Assembly: GCF_022539665.2 (NCBI RefSeq)
Contig: NC_081334.1
Location: forward strand, 2,852,001 to 2,916,000
Length of the DNA stretch: 64,000 nucleotides
Reading direction: 5' to 3'
Source of the DNA: Daphnia carinata
Taxonomy: Eukaryota > Arthropoda > Branchiopoda > Diplostraca > Daphniidae
A program made the position numbers and the translations under genes. Under the pieces are notes generated by a model, which was not told the origin of the DNA, did no database searches, and saw only the letters and a program-made list of their open reading frames with translations. Positions 23,001 through 36,200 of the stretch are shown in pieces; position 1 is the stretch's first letter, and every line of letters begins with the position of its first letter.

Positions 23001-26000
23001 GAAGTGGCGGCCTCTGAAGCCACGGCAACGCTGGGCGAGGCGGCCTCCGGCGGCGGAGGCATCGGCACTTTACCGGTGAAAGGTGCCACTTCGGCCGCCC
23101 CCTCTTCGGCCGGTTGCGGCGTCGTCGTGGCAGGCACTTCCTTGCCATTCTTTGTTGGGGTAACAGGTACGTCCTGATTGGAATCTTCGTCAAAAGCCGC
23201 TTCGGCCGGAACGGCCGGCCCGCCGTTGGTGGCCCCGACGCTACTGACGCCTCCGTGAGCGTGAGATTGGTGATACTTGAGGCCGTTGATGTGACGGTAC
23301 TTTTTGGAACAGTTCGGCTCTGGGCATTCGATCAGCATTGGAGATGGCGCCGTCGACACTGTGGCCGGCGGTTCCATCGACGGGCTGGAAGATCCAGCTC
23401 CTCTGGAACTGGAACGACTTCGTTTATTGGCGCTGCCATTGGACGCGTCGTCTGCGTTTTTGACGCCATTGCCACTGCCGCTACTGCTGCTGCCTTTGCG
23501 TTTGCCGCCAGATGTCAGCACTTCCTTGGCCGGACTGGGTGGTGCCGCGATTCCGGCGGCGCTGTTGCCTCCGCCGACACCTCGACGTCCTTTTGCTCCG
23601 TTACGTAATTTACTGTGCATCGGACTGAGCGACGCATCAGCCAATCCAGCGATTCCGATGCCACTAGCGCCGCTCGTCGGCACTGGCGTGCTCGTAGCTC
23701 CGCGCCCCCTCTTAGCCCGGCCTTTCGGCGCACGAGATTCCGCATCACTGGTCGGTGAATCGCAGAATCTATTCACAAAAAAAGAAGATATTAAATGCAA
23801 ATGAAAAATGGCTCGAGGCCAAAATCGTGACTGTACCTTGGTGGTGCCCAGTCATTCTTCGTACAATCCATCAGCGTGCCAACATATGTTTTACCTCGCC
23901 ACGTGACATTCACGACCAAAACACCTGTTTTTATTTTTTTAAATAAGAAATTAAATGTCTGTTTAGACAACAAAGAAAAAAATAATATAACTAACCTCCT
24001 TCTGTTTCGTGCCAGACGATGCCTTCTAAGGTAACAGCAGTGCCAGGTTCGCAAGGTCCCAGGCACTCGGGTTCGGTCATCGTTGAGGCACTGGCCGTGC
24101 CTACACAAGCATCCGCTCGTGAGACGACCAGCGACGATGAGCAGGATGTCGAATGGGAGCACGGAGATCCATCCGCACTGGGACTAGAAACAGACAGCGG
24201 GTTGTGGACACCATTGACCAGCAATCCGGCACTGGGAGGCGTCACGGCCAGTAGAGTCACGCTCCGATTTGTTGACGTCACGCTGCTGCCCGCCGACGGT
24301 GGCGGAGGACTTGGATCCGTAACCTATCAATCAAAAGAATTCAGCGTTTAAAAATCGTGATTTTTGGAAACATTGTCGTGATTTTGAATAGGGGAGGGGG
24401 GGACATGGTAGAATGAACCTCGTGTTCGGGAGAAGACCCAACGTTGGTAGCCATTTTGCCTGTCGAGGCCGAACGGGATCTGAGTCGACGGGTCGATCCC
24501 GAATTCGTAAGACCTGCACGACGCAATTCGTCAGCTTTCGTGAGCCATTGTCGGAGGACTCGTTCGTCTATTTGCAAATGAACGGCGGCCGCCCTCAAAC
24601 CCGAACGTTCGGCTTCCTCAACGGCTCGTAATTTCAGCGATAATGAATACGATGTTCGACTTTTGACCCTTCGACGACCTTTGATTTTCACTCGAGGAGT
24701 GGCGTGTTGAGGTCGTGACTGACTAGGCAAATTGCTTCCCTGTCCACCATCGTCCACCATCACCGACAACATCTGTTGTGCCATCACATCGATTTCTCCC
24801 GCCGATTCATTGAAAATTTCTTCTTTTTCTAATGACGTCACACTTGTTTCAAACAACGTTGGTGGCCTAAACTGTTTTCACGTCAAACGAGAACGGATCC
24901 ATTTTGATTACATGCAATGGTTGCAGAACACAATGGCGCCCAAAAGCACCCCACGTTGTTTAACCAGTTTTTTTTTTCTTTTTTCAAAACCACATTGACA
25001 AGACTTGTCCACTTTTAACGGTTGATGAATGTTCTTTAAATCATTGTTTTGAAATGTTTAACAAACAATTTGCGGTAAGTCGCCTAAAACGATACACACT
25101 TTCACCATCTCACTCGATTTTTATTTTTTATTCGAGTTCAGACTTGCAAAGTTCGTCTGCTTTGCTTCTGCCATCTTTGACCTAACCTCCCAACACTTCT
25201 CAACCCTTAGCTGTGATTGGTCCCACGAGACGCCCCCTTTCCCAAGACCTTGAGGGGGTTGTTTAAGTGGTTCCGGCAACCTTTTTCAACAACACAGGTC
25301 GAAATAGAAAAAACTATTCTTTAGCCTAAAGCGAATGTCTTTACAAATTTCGACCGGATACAAGGACAAAAATGTTTGTCAGAGAATTCAGGGTATTTCT
25401 CGAGATCCTTAAAAAAGACGAATCGAGGAGAATAAAAGAATTGTACAAATGTCAAGTAGAGCACACAGTACGTTAAGTTGAGACGCTTCCCCCATTTTCT
25501 GGAAAACTTGCCAACGGCGAAATAAAAGAGAGGCTGCTACACGTTTTGGCTTACTACTCCTGTTTTGGAAGAAAAAGTTTTCTCTCAAGTGTACACGTCT
25601 CAACTAATTGCATTGCTCGCAGTAGCATCGAATACATTCAAAAAGCACGTTATACTTTGGAACTTTGCGTTACTTAGTGAATCAGCAAAGGAAAATCAGT
25701 TGCTTGACGTTATAACTTGAAAATAGACATTATTGCTTTCATCTCGCTTTGTTGCTAATAAAAAGCGTTGCCACTTTTTTTTTATTAGCTTTTCTCTTTT
25801 TTTTTTTTTTCCTTTCCTCAAACAACCGGTCATAATAATAATAATAGTGAGGGTCGTATAAATATAATAATAGTGCGGCACCCACAAAAAAAAAATAATA
25901 AAGAAGAAAAGAAAAAAAAAAAGAAAAAGAAAATCACGACATTTGTTTGGCAACGTCAAAAACTTACTTTATCCGACACTAGATGGCTTGAGGCGCGCCA

Positions 26001-27524
26001 TTTTTTGGCGGGTGGACTTGGCGGTTCTGTACATGTGGACGTCATTAGCGTGGACGACGTCTTGCTTGCTCCACTGACAATGAGGGCATCTGGACGTCCT
26101 GGTCCGGCCAGGTTATTGAGTAAAACAGCAGAAGCCCCAACTGGCGTGACTGTTACAGGCGATCCTATACTGTTGCCGTACGTTGGACTGGATCCATTGG
26201 TGGGCGGCCCTGTAGTGCCATTGGTCATGGCTAATGGCGGCAGAACAACAGCAGAAAGTGGCGGCGTTCTACTGCTGGGCAACACGCCACCAGCTCCCAC
26301 GACAACGACGGGCGTGACTGTTAAACTGCTCGTGGCCGACGATGGAACGGCCATGGCTGCTCGTAAAGAGGCCGGCGATCCACCTCCTGAAACGGTCACC
26401 GGCGTCACTGTGACTCCCGACGATGTCGTCATCATCCCGGCCACCGTGGCCGTCACAGTGACGGCCGAAGTGGTCGAAGACGTGCTGCTGCCAACCGACG
26501 CACTACTTCCAGGTGGCATTTTCACAGCTGCAGGGGCGGCCACTTTCTCCCTGGACTTGTCTCTCTTGTGATTGGCCGACGACGGTCCACGTTTGTTATT
26601 ATTGTTATTATTATTATTATTGTTGTTGCTGCTGGTGTGGTTGTTGTTATTGTTGGGGCCGGCCAGCGGAGGACGTACGCCGGCCGTAACGGCAGACGTC
26701 GGGCCCGCAGCAGCTGTGACGGTGGTCGGCGAAGAGATGGCAGCAGACGACACTGTCGGCCCAGTTGCAGGTTGTTGCACTGACGCACCGCTGGTGGAAC
26801 TATTAGCCACTTCGGAACTTTTCACAATTTCGTGTTTCGTTTCAGAGGATCGCGTGCCCGGCCCTGGTTTCGTCCGTTTAATCTTCATTTTCAAGCCTGG
26901 TTCAACTGTAGCCGAATGAACAGCTGCTGCCATCTTTCCCGTGGCGCCGTTACTAGTGCCACCACCAGCCTGAACGACGGCACTCGTTTTGAGTGCGGCC
27001 GCCGAGCCGGCCGTCGTTGCGATGACGGCCTGATTGTTTGTTGTCGTAGCACTGGCCGATGATGAACTGCTGGACGTCGTAGCTGACGCTCCACTGTTCG
27101 GACTTGTTCCACTTGGCATTCCGGCGCCGCAACCTTGCTGTTGATTCCTTTCTTTCACAGTTGTGGAACTACTCGTTGTCGTCGTCGTGGCGCCCGTGTT
27201 GTTCTTTTCAATGTCGGCGTCTAAATCAATGATCAAATTGCCAATGCCCACATCCCATTCAGAATCTTCGTATTCGAAATTGGTTGGATCGCCCGAACGA
27301 CCCGATGCGGCGGTTGGGGCCTGGGCGTTGACAGTTGTCACCAGACCTGGGCACACCTGGCTCGATGATGCAACGCTGTTGTTATTGCTGTTTGTGTTAT
27401 TATTATTATGATGATGATTATTGGTGATAGATGCGGCGGCGCTGGGCGCAACTGCACCGCAACCCAGAGAATCGGGCCGCGCCTCCTCCAGTCCTGCAGC
27501 AGCCAGCGGGCCCGACTCTTTCAT
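20036..27524 (-). CDS. sbb: Scribbler/brakeless (ZNF608/ZNF609) transcriptional co-regulator
   Basis: Five coding exons, 25968-27524, 24419-24871, 23996-24323, 23837-23924 and 20036-23768, give about 2,052 residues. Family signatures are clear. They are the N-terminal block [17 protein letters not shown] (about residues 85-105), the conserved block [20 protein letters not shown] with [26 protein letters not shown], and a single C2H2 finger ([19 protein letters not shown]) near residue 960. The rest is low complexity: Ser/Thr/Ala/Asn-rich in exon 1, and Gln/His-rich tracts plus Pro/Gly-rich sequence in the last exon. In Drosophila the gene acts in nuclear co-repression, axon targeting and larval behaviour; ZNF609 is linked to Integrator and cohesin loading. 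Exon 2 is unusual and carries a helix-turn-helix-like segment. Its acceptor (..AAAACAG, weak pyrimidine tract) was chosen because it alone keeps phase 0. The upstream sequence at 27525-27660 is CpG-rich. Confidence 0.93.
21020..21365 (-). repeat. Poly-Gln/His-coding CAG/CAA repeat
   Basis: This part of the last scribbler exon encodes several Gln runs separated by His, Ile, Leu and Asn. CAG and CAA codons alternate, which limits slippage. The opposite strand shows spurious Leu/Val/Ala-rich frames. Confidence 0.85.
24419..24871 (-). other. Helix-turn-helix-like segment within scribbler exon 2
   Basis: The exon encodes [20 protein letters not shown], then [30 protein letters not shown]. Basic residues before it ([11 protein letters not shown]) and the pattern (hydrophobic helix, turn, [12 protein letters not shown] recognition-type helix) resemble Brinker/CENP-B/Pipsqueak-type DNA-binding domains. 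It is 453 bases, in phase 0 at both ends, so it can be included or skipped without a frame change. Confidence 0.5.
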
Positions 27525-29849
27525 TGGTCCGGCGCGCGAGCGGCGGCAACGCTGGCGCTGCTGCGGGTTGGGATGGTGGCGGCTGCGGGCGCGCGAGCCT
27601 CACGGGCGGCCGGCGCACCAACCATCGGGAGCACCGACAGATATGTGCACGACACTGTTGTTGTTGTCAATCGAAAACACTAAACTGAACAATCCCACAC
27701 CCCCCGCAAAGAGTTGACGTCTGTAATTGTTTTTTTGTTTTGTTTTTTTAATTTGTAAATGAGTGCACTCTAGCGGTCGATTGTGTCAACTTTGTTGTCC
27801 CACCTAAAATAAATAGAACAATATTAATAAATAGTTCATCCAATCAATAATCACATTGAATTTCATTTGAAATATGAATAAATAATAAGACGTATGCAAA
27901 AAACAAGGGGTTTCAAGTTTTGTTACGACGTTCGCATGAAGCGGAAAGATAACACAAAAAGGAAACTTGTCTTATTTGACAATCGATGGCGAGTTTCCAA
28001 CGACAAAATGTCGGTTGTCCCCCCCGCATCTTAAAAAATAAATATTTCTTTTTTTTTTTCTTTCTGTTCCAGTCACGTCTACCCAACTAACGACTTGTCC
28101 CCCTTTTTTTTTAAATATATATTTAAAGAAAGAAAAAGGGAGGGAAAAACTCGTCTGGGCCTGGGACATGTATCTGATCAAAAGTCAACAACCCAAAAAT
28201 GGCAACCTCGCTTGGACATTAATTTGTTCTTTTTTTTTTGTCAATTGGCACACGTGTTTATTCAAATCGATTCATTAAAAAAAAAAATAGAACGGAGCGG
28301 ACTATTCTCTATATATAAAAAAAGGGGGGAAGCTCAATCACGCTCTAAATCACCGATCGTGATTGGTATCACGGGGAAACGATCAACAACGGAAGAGAGA
28401 AGAAGAAGAAAAAAAAGGTGGGGAGGAAGATGAAATCAATACGCTCGAGGGTCGTGTGTCTGATAACAGCCCCGAAAACCCAAAGGGCGCCCTAGAGGAT
28501 ACAAACACACCATCTGGCGGCAGTGTTAAAAAGGGGGCGTCTGTGTACGACGAGTCTCGCGCACACACATTTCATGTTGAACATCCGCTCTCTTGAAAAT
28601 CTTCCCTACACTTCCTCCTCTCTTTTCCCCTACTCTGACGTTTAATTATGAACGATGGGTCTTAACGCAGAGCACACGCGTGCGGGTTCAATCCAGTGGC
28701 TAATCTCATTATAGACTTTGCTGAGTTGCCAATGTACAAAAGAGACAGTTCTCGTCAATGGTCACCACTTCTCTTTCTTTTAAAACATTATTTATAAGAA
28801 ATATAATGTGTACACACATCATTATCGCTACTAACAAACATCTTTTCTTTTTTCTAGAGCCCACTTTCATCTGGCCAGTCTTATGTTAGGAAGATGAAAA
28901 GCAAAGGCAACTTTGAATCAATAATAGGCTGCAGGGCAAGTCGGAAGTTGTACGAGCATAAAGGGGGGGGAGCTGTGTAACTCTATCTAACAAAAGGATC
29001 CCAAAGGTTCCGGTTAAGGATCAAAAAGGAACTTTTTTTTTTTTTAAAGATAGAAACATAAGTCGAATGTCAATGATGAAGCAAAAAAAAAATAAAAAAT
29101 AAATAAATAATGAATATATGAAGTTGCGGCTAATTACAAGTGATCGATCACGCGCGTCCATTCATTACAAACAATTACACAAATATAAAAAAAAATCGAA
29201 AAAAAAAATGAACAGCTGTTTTTTTTTTTTTGAAATAAAAAATGAGGGGGAGGAGCATAGACAAGAGATTCTCTAGCAAGGAATCTAATTAAAGGCGCCC
29301 CTTTTCCCAAAGAAGGGAGCCTTTCTCCCATTTTGAAAAAAAAAAAAAAAAAAAAGATTCTGAGAAGGAGAGCCTCTTCTTTGTCTCTTCAATGCCAAAA
29401 AGGTCGGCAGTAGAAGAGAGAATCCTAAAAAGGAAACGGATAAAGAGAGAGAGGGGACACACAAGGAAGTAGTGATGAAACTTGCAAGACGCGTCAGACT
29501 AATTGATTGTCGTCGCAACGGTAATCAACACGTAACGGACGACGCCATCCGACGCCCAAATGAACACACACCATTTTCCACAATTGCAAAAATTAAAGAT
29601 GTCGCTTTTTACTTTGAGATTCTGATTATTCCTTTTTTTTTTTATAATCCAACGGTCATCCTTTTGTGTTTTCTTTCCACTGCACTCACACACGAATACA
29701 CACACAAACACACATACACATATATAAAACAATTGAATATTTAAAAAAAAAAAAAAAAAAAAAAGAATGAATGTGAGCAGAGCGCTGTACATGAGCGACC
29801 GCTCGTCTCAACGGCTTTCGGGCCGACTGCTGGCGGAGAAAAATACCCC

Positions 29850-29905
29850 ACCTCCTCTCTCTCTAGAGAGAGCTTATAGAGAGAAAGGCTCTCTCTCTCT
29901 CTACT
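29850..29905. promoter_or_regulatory. Inverted GAGA/CTCT tracts, possible GAGA-factor site cluster
   Basis: CTCTCTCTCT, AGAGAGAGC, AGAGAGAAAGG and CTCTCTCTCTC occur in close succession and can fold back on each other. Clustered GAGA elements mark many arthropod promoters. The location fits an upstream scribbler promoter. Confidence 0.3.
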
Positions 29906-30125
29906 CCCCCCGTGCGGCGGCGCTACAAAACCGCGCTATCGCCTTTTTTTTTTTTTTTTAAGGAAAAAACAAAAAATAGAATTTTTTGTATTTTTTTCGA
30001 AATGTTGGCCAAAAATGAAAATGTGTGTGTTTTTTTGTTTTTTTTTTTAATCAAATGAATTTTGGGGAGTAAATGAGGGTTAAAAAATATATAAAAGAAA
30101 TAGATGTGATTGTACTACACGCATG

Positions 30126-30181
30126 TGTATATATATATATATATATATATACACAAGAGAGAGAGAGAGAGAGAGAGAGAA
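30126..30181. repeat. Adjacent (TA)n and (GA)n microsatellites
   Basis: About 24 bases of TA repeats run directly into about 25 bases of AG repeats. The same GA-type tract occurs at 9871-9890 and 51183-51197. Confidence 0.9.
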
Positions 30182-31192
30182 ATGTCAGAAAACAAACTGG
30201 GTCTGAAGAAGAAGAAGAAGAAAAAAAGAGAAAAGAACGTGGCGCAATCAACGGCCATCGTTGAAGGCGCCTCGTCCAGGGAACAAAGGAGGCCAGGAGC
30301 GAGGCCTGGATGGTATGGAAACGCTTGAAAATCGGCCGGAAACGGACGGACAAGACGAGCAGATCAGTTTGCTAATGATTGCCAATAGATTGACAGTTTT
30401 TGTGGCATTCAAATCGCTTGATTAACGACGAAATCGTTCGAGGGCGTTTACCCGACTGCCAGCCACGCCGTCGTCCCTAAAATGGTCGTTGATTTCAGCT
30501 TCTCTTCTTCTCTCCCCCTCTTCATCCTTCTTTTCATTCTCTCTCTCTCTCTCTCCATCACTTTTCCATTCGTAGAGATAAAAACAGCTCGACTGTATAC
30601 AAACCCCGTGGGTTATACATTTTACTTCCCCCCACCAACTCCCCTCTCTGAAAAATATATTTTTTTTTAAAATAATCCCCTTCATTTTTTTTAAATTTCT
30701 ACATCCATTCATTTGTTTTCTTTTTTTATTAAAAAAATAATCGAAGAAAAAGAGACACACACAAGAAAAAGAACGAATCAAAAGTTGTTAATATTTTTTC
30801 TTATAGGAACGTTGCCAGGTCTCTTGGAAGCGTCGATGCGAACAACTCGTGTTTGTGTGTGTCGTCTCTTGTTTCGCACATTTTTACGGCGTAGAATTTC
30901 TTCTGTTTTTCTTTTTCGTGTAGCAAATTGAAAGCCATCGATTTACTCTTCACACACACACGTACTTAACTATAGAAGAATGTCACGCCCCCCTTTCACG
31001 GCCAAAAAAAAAAAGAAGATAACTGGGCAATGCTTTTTTTTTTTTTTCAAAAGAAAAAGTCCATTGATTTTTGCATTTTGCCTCCCCCCACTACCAGAAA
31101 AAAATAGTTTTGATGGGGGGGGGTATCAGATGAAGTGACGTCACAACCCCGTGGGGTCTTTTTCTCTATACTTCATCTCGAAATAAATACAA

Positions 31193-31225
<33 letters not shown>
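31193..31225. repeat. (GT)n microsatellite
   Basis: About sixteen uninterrupted GT units. Similar CA/GT tracts are at 35872-35892 and 39223-39252. Confidence 0.95.
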
Positions 31226-31227
<2 letters not shown>

Positions 31228-33244
31228 CTTTGTGTGGTCACGTGTCCACCACTTTTCATCCGATTCCTCCATTCCACGAGCTTTCTGGGATGAAAAAAAA
31301 AAAAGAAGTCGATATCGACCCGCCGACTTCTCTTGTTTAATGATCGATTATTAAGGAATGGGGTGCGGTAGTTATATATACGACAGAAGGGGGAGGTCGG
31401 CGTCAATTGACAGCTGTTTAGTGAGCGTACCAAAAAAAAAAAAAAACGTGTGTGCACAGCAAACGAAGCACATCATACAAAAAGAAGTCAAACAAACGCA
31501 GATATGATTGTTGAACGAATAAAAAAAAAAATGCATTATTACGAATACGAGTGGAATGAAAGAAAAAATCGCATCTGGCAACGTCTAGGGGGTTTCATTT
31601 TTTTTTTTTCTATTCTCACACCCGAAAATGGATATGTACAGTCTCTTCCTTTTTGGAACAACATTCCCCCCCCCCTCCATTTTCTTTTATTTAAAGTGAA
31701 AAAAAAAAATAAATAAAGCTGCTGGAATCGGAGAGAAGGATAATACACACAGATGGGAAATAACAAGTCTTGCGGTCGGAGCAAATTACCAACAAGGAGC
31801 GGGCAGAGAAGAAGAAGAAACCACCTACCACTCTTGCGCCTAATGAGTAGGTGAGGTTGGCCTTTTGTAGTTTGGAACAGTCACGGTCATATGAACGATC
31901 TTTTTGCGATGATTGGCATTTTTTTTTTAGAGATCAAATTTCTTATTTAAAAATATATTCAATTGGAAATGTTCAAATGCGAGAAGACTATTGTTGTGGC
32001 GCTAGTGTCGGTCCCCATCGAAAAGAAAAAGGAAGCCAACCGCAAAATGAAAATAAATAAATGATTTAAAAAAAAAAGGAAAAAAATAAATTTTTTTATA
32101 AAAAAAAAAAAAAAAAAAAGACTTGTGTTTGTGTATGCAATGCCGTCTTTCAGAACTCCAAGAAAAAAAAAAACATAATAAAAAAAAAAAAAAAAAAAAA
32201 AAGGGGGAGGTGGTCACGACCATCCCCCCCCCCCCCCCCTGGTGAGTTTGTGTGACAAAGAAGACGTCGAATAAAAAGAGCAGACGACATGCAAAAGTCT
32301 TGTGTGTCTGCGGTTGTACACAAGTGTTGAGAAAAAACAAAAGAGCGTCACGAAATGACGTCATCACGTCCTTTTTTTTTTTTTTTCTTTTCCTTGTTCC
32401 AGTCACACGGCGCATTTTCTTGTTTTTTTTTTTTCCAACTGTATTTCTCTTTAGGGAAAGAAGCGGCCTCGTCATTTTCTCGCCACAACAAAGAGGAAAC
32501 GAGAGAAATTAGCATACAAAGCCGCCCCACATCCCCTCGTGTCAAAAAGCCATTTCTCTTCTACCATTCGTTTTTCTTTTTTCTCCCTTTTTAACTCGGT
32601 GCAATCGATTTCTTTGCATTTCAAGTAAATAATATGATCCTTTTTTTAAAAATCCATTTTTTTTTCCTCTAGACGGCGCCATTTGTGGTGACATGGGGGG
32701 GGGGGACAAAAAGTGGCACAAAAACTCTCTCTCTCTCAAACACGCGTTTTTATTAAAAAACAAACGTAGTCTAAACATTTCTTCCATAAAGTGAAGAAAA
32801 TCATATAAGAAAAAAACAAAATGGACGCCCGTAATGAAAAAGAGCGACATCATCGCTCTTTGACTGTCTTGTCTTTCGTGTGTGTATTATGTTTGTTATT
32901 TCAGTAAGCTTTTTGTAAGAAATAAAGAAAATAAAATATATCTTTTTAAAAATAAAAAAAAAAAAAAAAAGGAATTTTTTTTAAGAACTTGGGGCGGCCC
33001 GTGCGATTCGCACCCTTGCCCATCTATGGGGGTCGGGTCCCTTTTCTTTTTTGCTTTTGGGAAAGGAACTCTCAGCACTTTTTTTGAAGGGGAAAAAAGA
33101 GAAAAAAAAAAGAAATACTCGACAACGGCATCATACACAGTCGCCAAGTCGGGTGGAAACATCCTTGTAAAGAGGGCCCCGAGAGTGTGTGTGTGTGTAG
33201 ACAAGCAACGACCATCGCACAGCACAAAGCTCTAAAACAAGAAA

Positions 33245-33297
33245 ATGGACGTTGATTGTGCATACGAGAGGCTTGCCCTGGAGGGGTTTGGCATCAA
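33245..33297 (+). other. Candidate isolated first coding exon
   Basis: The context AAAATGG opens MDVDCAYERLALEGFGIK and reaches a donor-like AA|GTGAGA; read through, the frame ends at TGA after 18 codons. Codon choice looks coding and an in-frame stop lies just upstream. No downstream partner exon was identified with confidence. Confidence 0.25.
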
Positions 33298-36200
33298 GTG
33301 AGATTACCTTGTTTCTTTTTTTTTTTTCCCTTCCTTCTCCGGTGTGTGTGTACTAGGCATACACACACACAGAGAGAGAAAGACAAGTCTAGTAGTTGTT
33401 GTATTCTAGCTGGGATTTTTTTTTTTTTTTTTTTTGGAAAATGCAGTTTGAATTGTTTTATGTTTTGGAGGCAAAACTTTGTGTGAAAAATTAAAAACAA
33501 AACAATATTTTTAAAAGTAATGAATCTCCTCGAGGCTATTAAGAATCAGGGACACGAATTTGCTGAGGTGAAATTAAAAGATTATCATTGCGTTTTGTTT
33601 ATGGAATTAATCGGAGATATTAAAAAACAAAAAGAGACGTGTGTCACTTGTTTTGTATATGTTTTTAGAAATAAATGTTTCGGTCCTCGGGAGTTGCGGC
33701 GCGCCATTGTTCACTCTTTTAGACGCCTTATTGGCACCGTTTCCTATCTCAAATGGACTCTATATTGTTGCAGGAGGGGGGGGGGGAAGGACGTCACGCT
33801 AAGGGTATTCACAACACGCTTCCATGTGGCTCCTTTCACACACAACAAAAAATCCGTCCCTCTCTTTTTTTTTTTTTTTTTCTTTAGGTGGGGTAGGAAA
33901 AAAAAAACCGTTGGGTTTCCTTTAATATTTTTTTTTTTTTTTCATGAATTTCATAAATAAATTCGGCGGCCATTTTCTTTTTTTAGCGGGACGACATCAA
34001 TGAAAATGGCGTCACACTCGCGAAAAATGTGTGTGCGGCTGCTCGATTGAAATTCATTTTTTTTTTTTTTTTGGATCGATGCGTTCAAGTGCATCCCCAG
34101 TTTTTCAAAATTTATTGATCGGTTGCGTGAGCACGAGATTTCTATAGAATGTGTGTGTGTGGAGAGATAGAGAAAAGCTTTTCACGCTGTTAAAGGGACG
34201 ACATGTCAAACAGAAAAAAGAAAAAAGTCGATCCACCTCTCGATTCGTTCAAGAGTAATGGACATTTTCCAAATGGGAATTGCAAATTGTGCAACACACA
34301 CCGAAAAAGATGAAACAGTTTCCAAGTGAACACGTGACAACTATTAAAATATCATCGTTCCTTTATCATTTTTTTTTTTTAAGGCGTGCATAACGCGTGA
34401 CTAAATTAGGACACGCGCATCTACACAATAAAAACGCGCCTTTTCGTGAGAGAAATAAAAAAAAATCAAAATAAATCGTTTAAAAATATGAGATCGATAC
34501 ACGTCGTGAAAACGAGTCAATAAGGTCGCATTTTGTCGAATAAAAAATTTCAGTTGTTGTCGGGATTAGAAGCGAGGACCGGCAAGTTGATCGGCTTATC
34601 ATTTCACCGAACCTTTTACCCCCCCCCCCCCCCTACATATAGCCCTGCCATCATTTATAGAAACACACCCTAGTGCTCGTGTGTCAATCGATCCTAACAC
34701 AAAGAAAGCATAACAAAAGACGAACGCAAAAATGATTTTTCAAAAATAAAATACAAGTGATGAAAAAAAAAAAAAAATGGCTGTTTCATTATATAGCTGG
34801 ACCATGTATGTTGTCGTGTGTGGATGGACATCAAATAGAGATGCTGGTCTTTTTGGGGTGGGGGGGTGGGACGGTTGTATACGAGAGAAGGGGATATAAT
34901 CAATACTGCAGCGGTTTGGGGGATGGTGCGGCGGCGTCGTACGGAAATAATAAAGCGCACCAGAGATCGCGATCTGCAATAATGAATACACTTCTTAAAT
35001 GATGTCCCCCTGATCGTTTGTTGTACACCAATTTTTTTTTTTCTTTTCTTTTTTAAAATGAAAAAGTTTAAGTTTTAAATCGATGTCTATCGCTAGACAA
35101 ACGGTCTAGAGCGTAGACATGGAAGGAAGAGCTTACAGTTTGCTAATCATCTCCAGCGTTGCCTTGAACAGACTTTAAAGGATTTCTTCTTTTTTTTTTT
35201 TTTTTTTTGTGCGCATTTTCCTTTTGTCTATTTTTTCTTTTTCAAATCCGGAAATGTCATTTTCTTTTTTTTTTTCTCTCTCTCTCTTTTTTGCTCGTTT
35301 TTATCGTCGTATCGTGTTTGCGGCTTTTATCTCTCCCTCCCTTCTCCGTCGTTTTCGACTCTCAATTTACGACCGCAGGGGCGACACACACAACAAACGA
35401 AATGTGTATATTTTTGTCGAAAGAGATGGGGGCCATCGTTATTACTATCACTCATGACACTTGTTTATTTTGTCGTTTTTGTCCCCCCCCCCTTTTCCCT
35501 CTTGATCCTACTTCATCCCACCTGGATAATCAAAATAGACAGTTTTTTTTTTTTTTTCATCACCACCATTAGCATAAAAACAATTAGATCTTCACCCATA
35601 GCAGACGATCGAAAATGGATGACGTGTGGTCAAAGCGGCCAAAACAACAACTGGTTCGAATAATTGTTTTTAAGAAAGAGAGCCGCCAATCTTTTTCTCA
35701 TTCAACGCATAAAACGTACCCAAAAACTAAATAGTTTATGTATCGATCATTTCTCGGGGCCAAAAAAAAAAGGAGGGGGGAACTGCTTTTGTTGGCCGAC
35801 TTGCTGTTTGCTGGGCGGATTGTCGTCGAGAGAACGAGTTTCCTCTATAGATTATCAGATCGAACGGAGACACACACACACACACACACACAAGAAAAAC
35901 GGATAAATAATAAAAAAAAAAAGAGAGAGAAAACAAGTTGCTGAAAGAAATAATTTTTTTTTTCTGTTTGTGTTTAAAAAAAAAAAAAAATCAACTTGCG
36001 CGTTTCCAACGTTCAGGATATCTTCTGTTGTCATGGCAACGCAAGAACAAAGGAATCACAAACGCATCGTGTAAATAAAAATTGAAACCCTCTCCCCCGC
36101 ACAAAAAAAAAAAATAAGAATGGTGTGCACAAAATATATTTGTGTGTGTGTGTGTGTTACTAGTTTCGTTTTCGCCGAGCTGTTCATCTGTGATTACGAT

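Noticed and set aside
20101-23804. Many long plus-strand frames opposite the scribbler last exon
   Set aside because: They mirror a GC-rich, low-complexity coding exon; Leu/Val runs are the complement of CAG/CAA repeats.
24419-24871. Separate HTH gene inside the scribbler locus
   Set aside because: No ATG, GT/AG borders in phase 0 with both neighbours, and the same strand; an internal exon is simpler.
28363-28596. 77-codon frame with a normal-looking acidic middle
   Set aside because: Begins in a GA/AAG-rich tract, no splice logic, no family; more likely chance in a GC-richer islet or a UTR exon.
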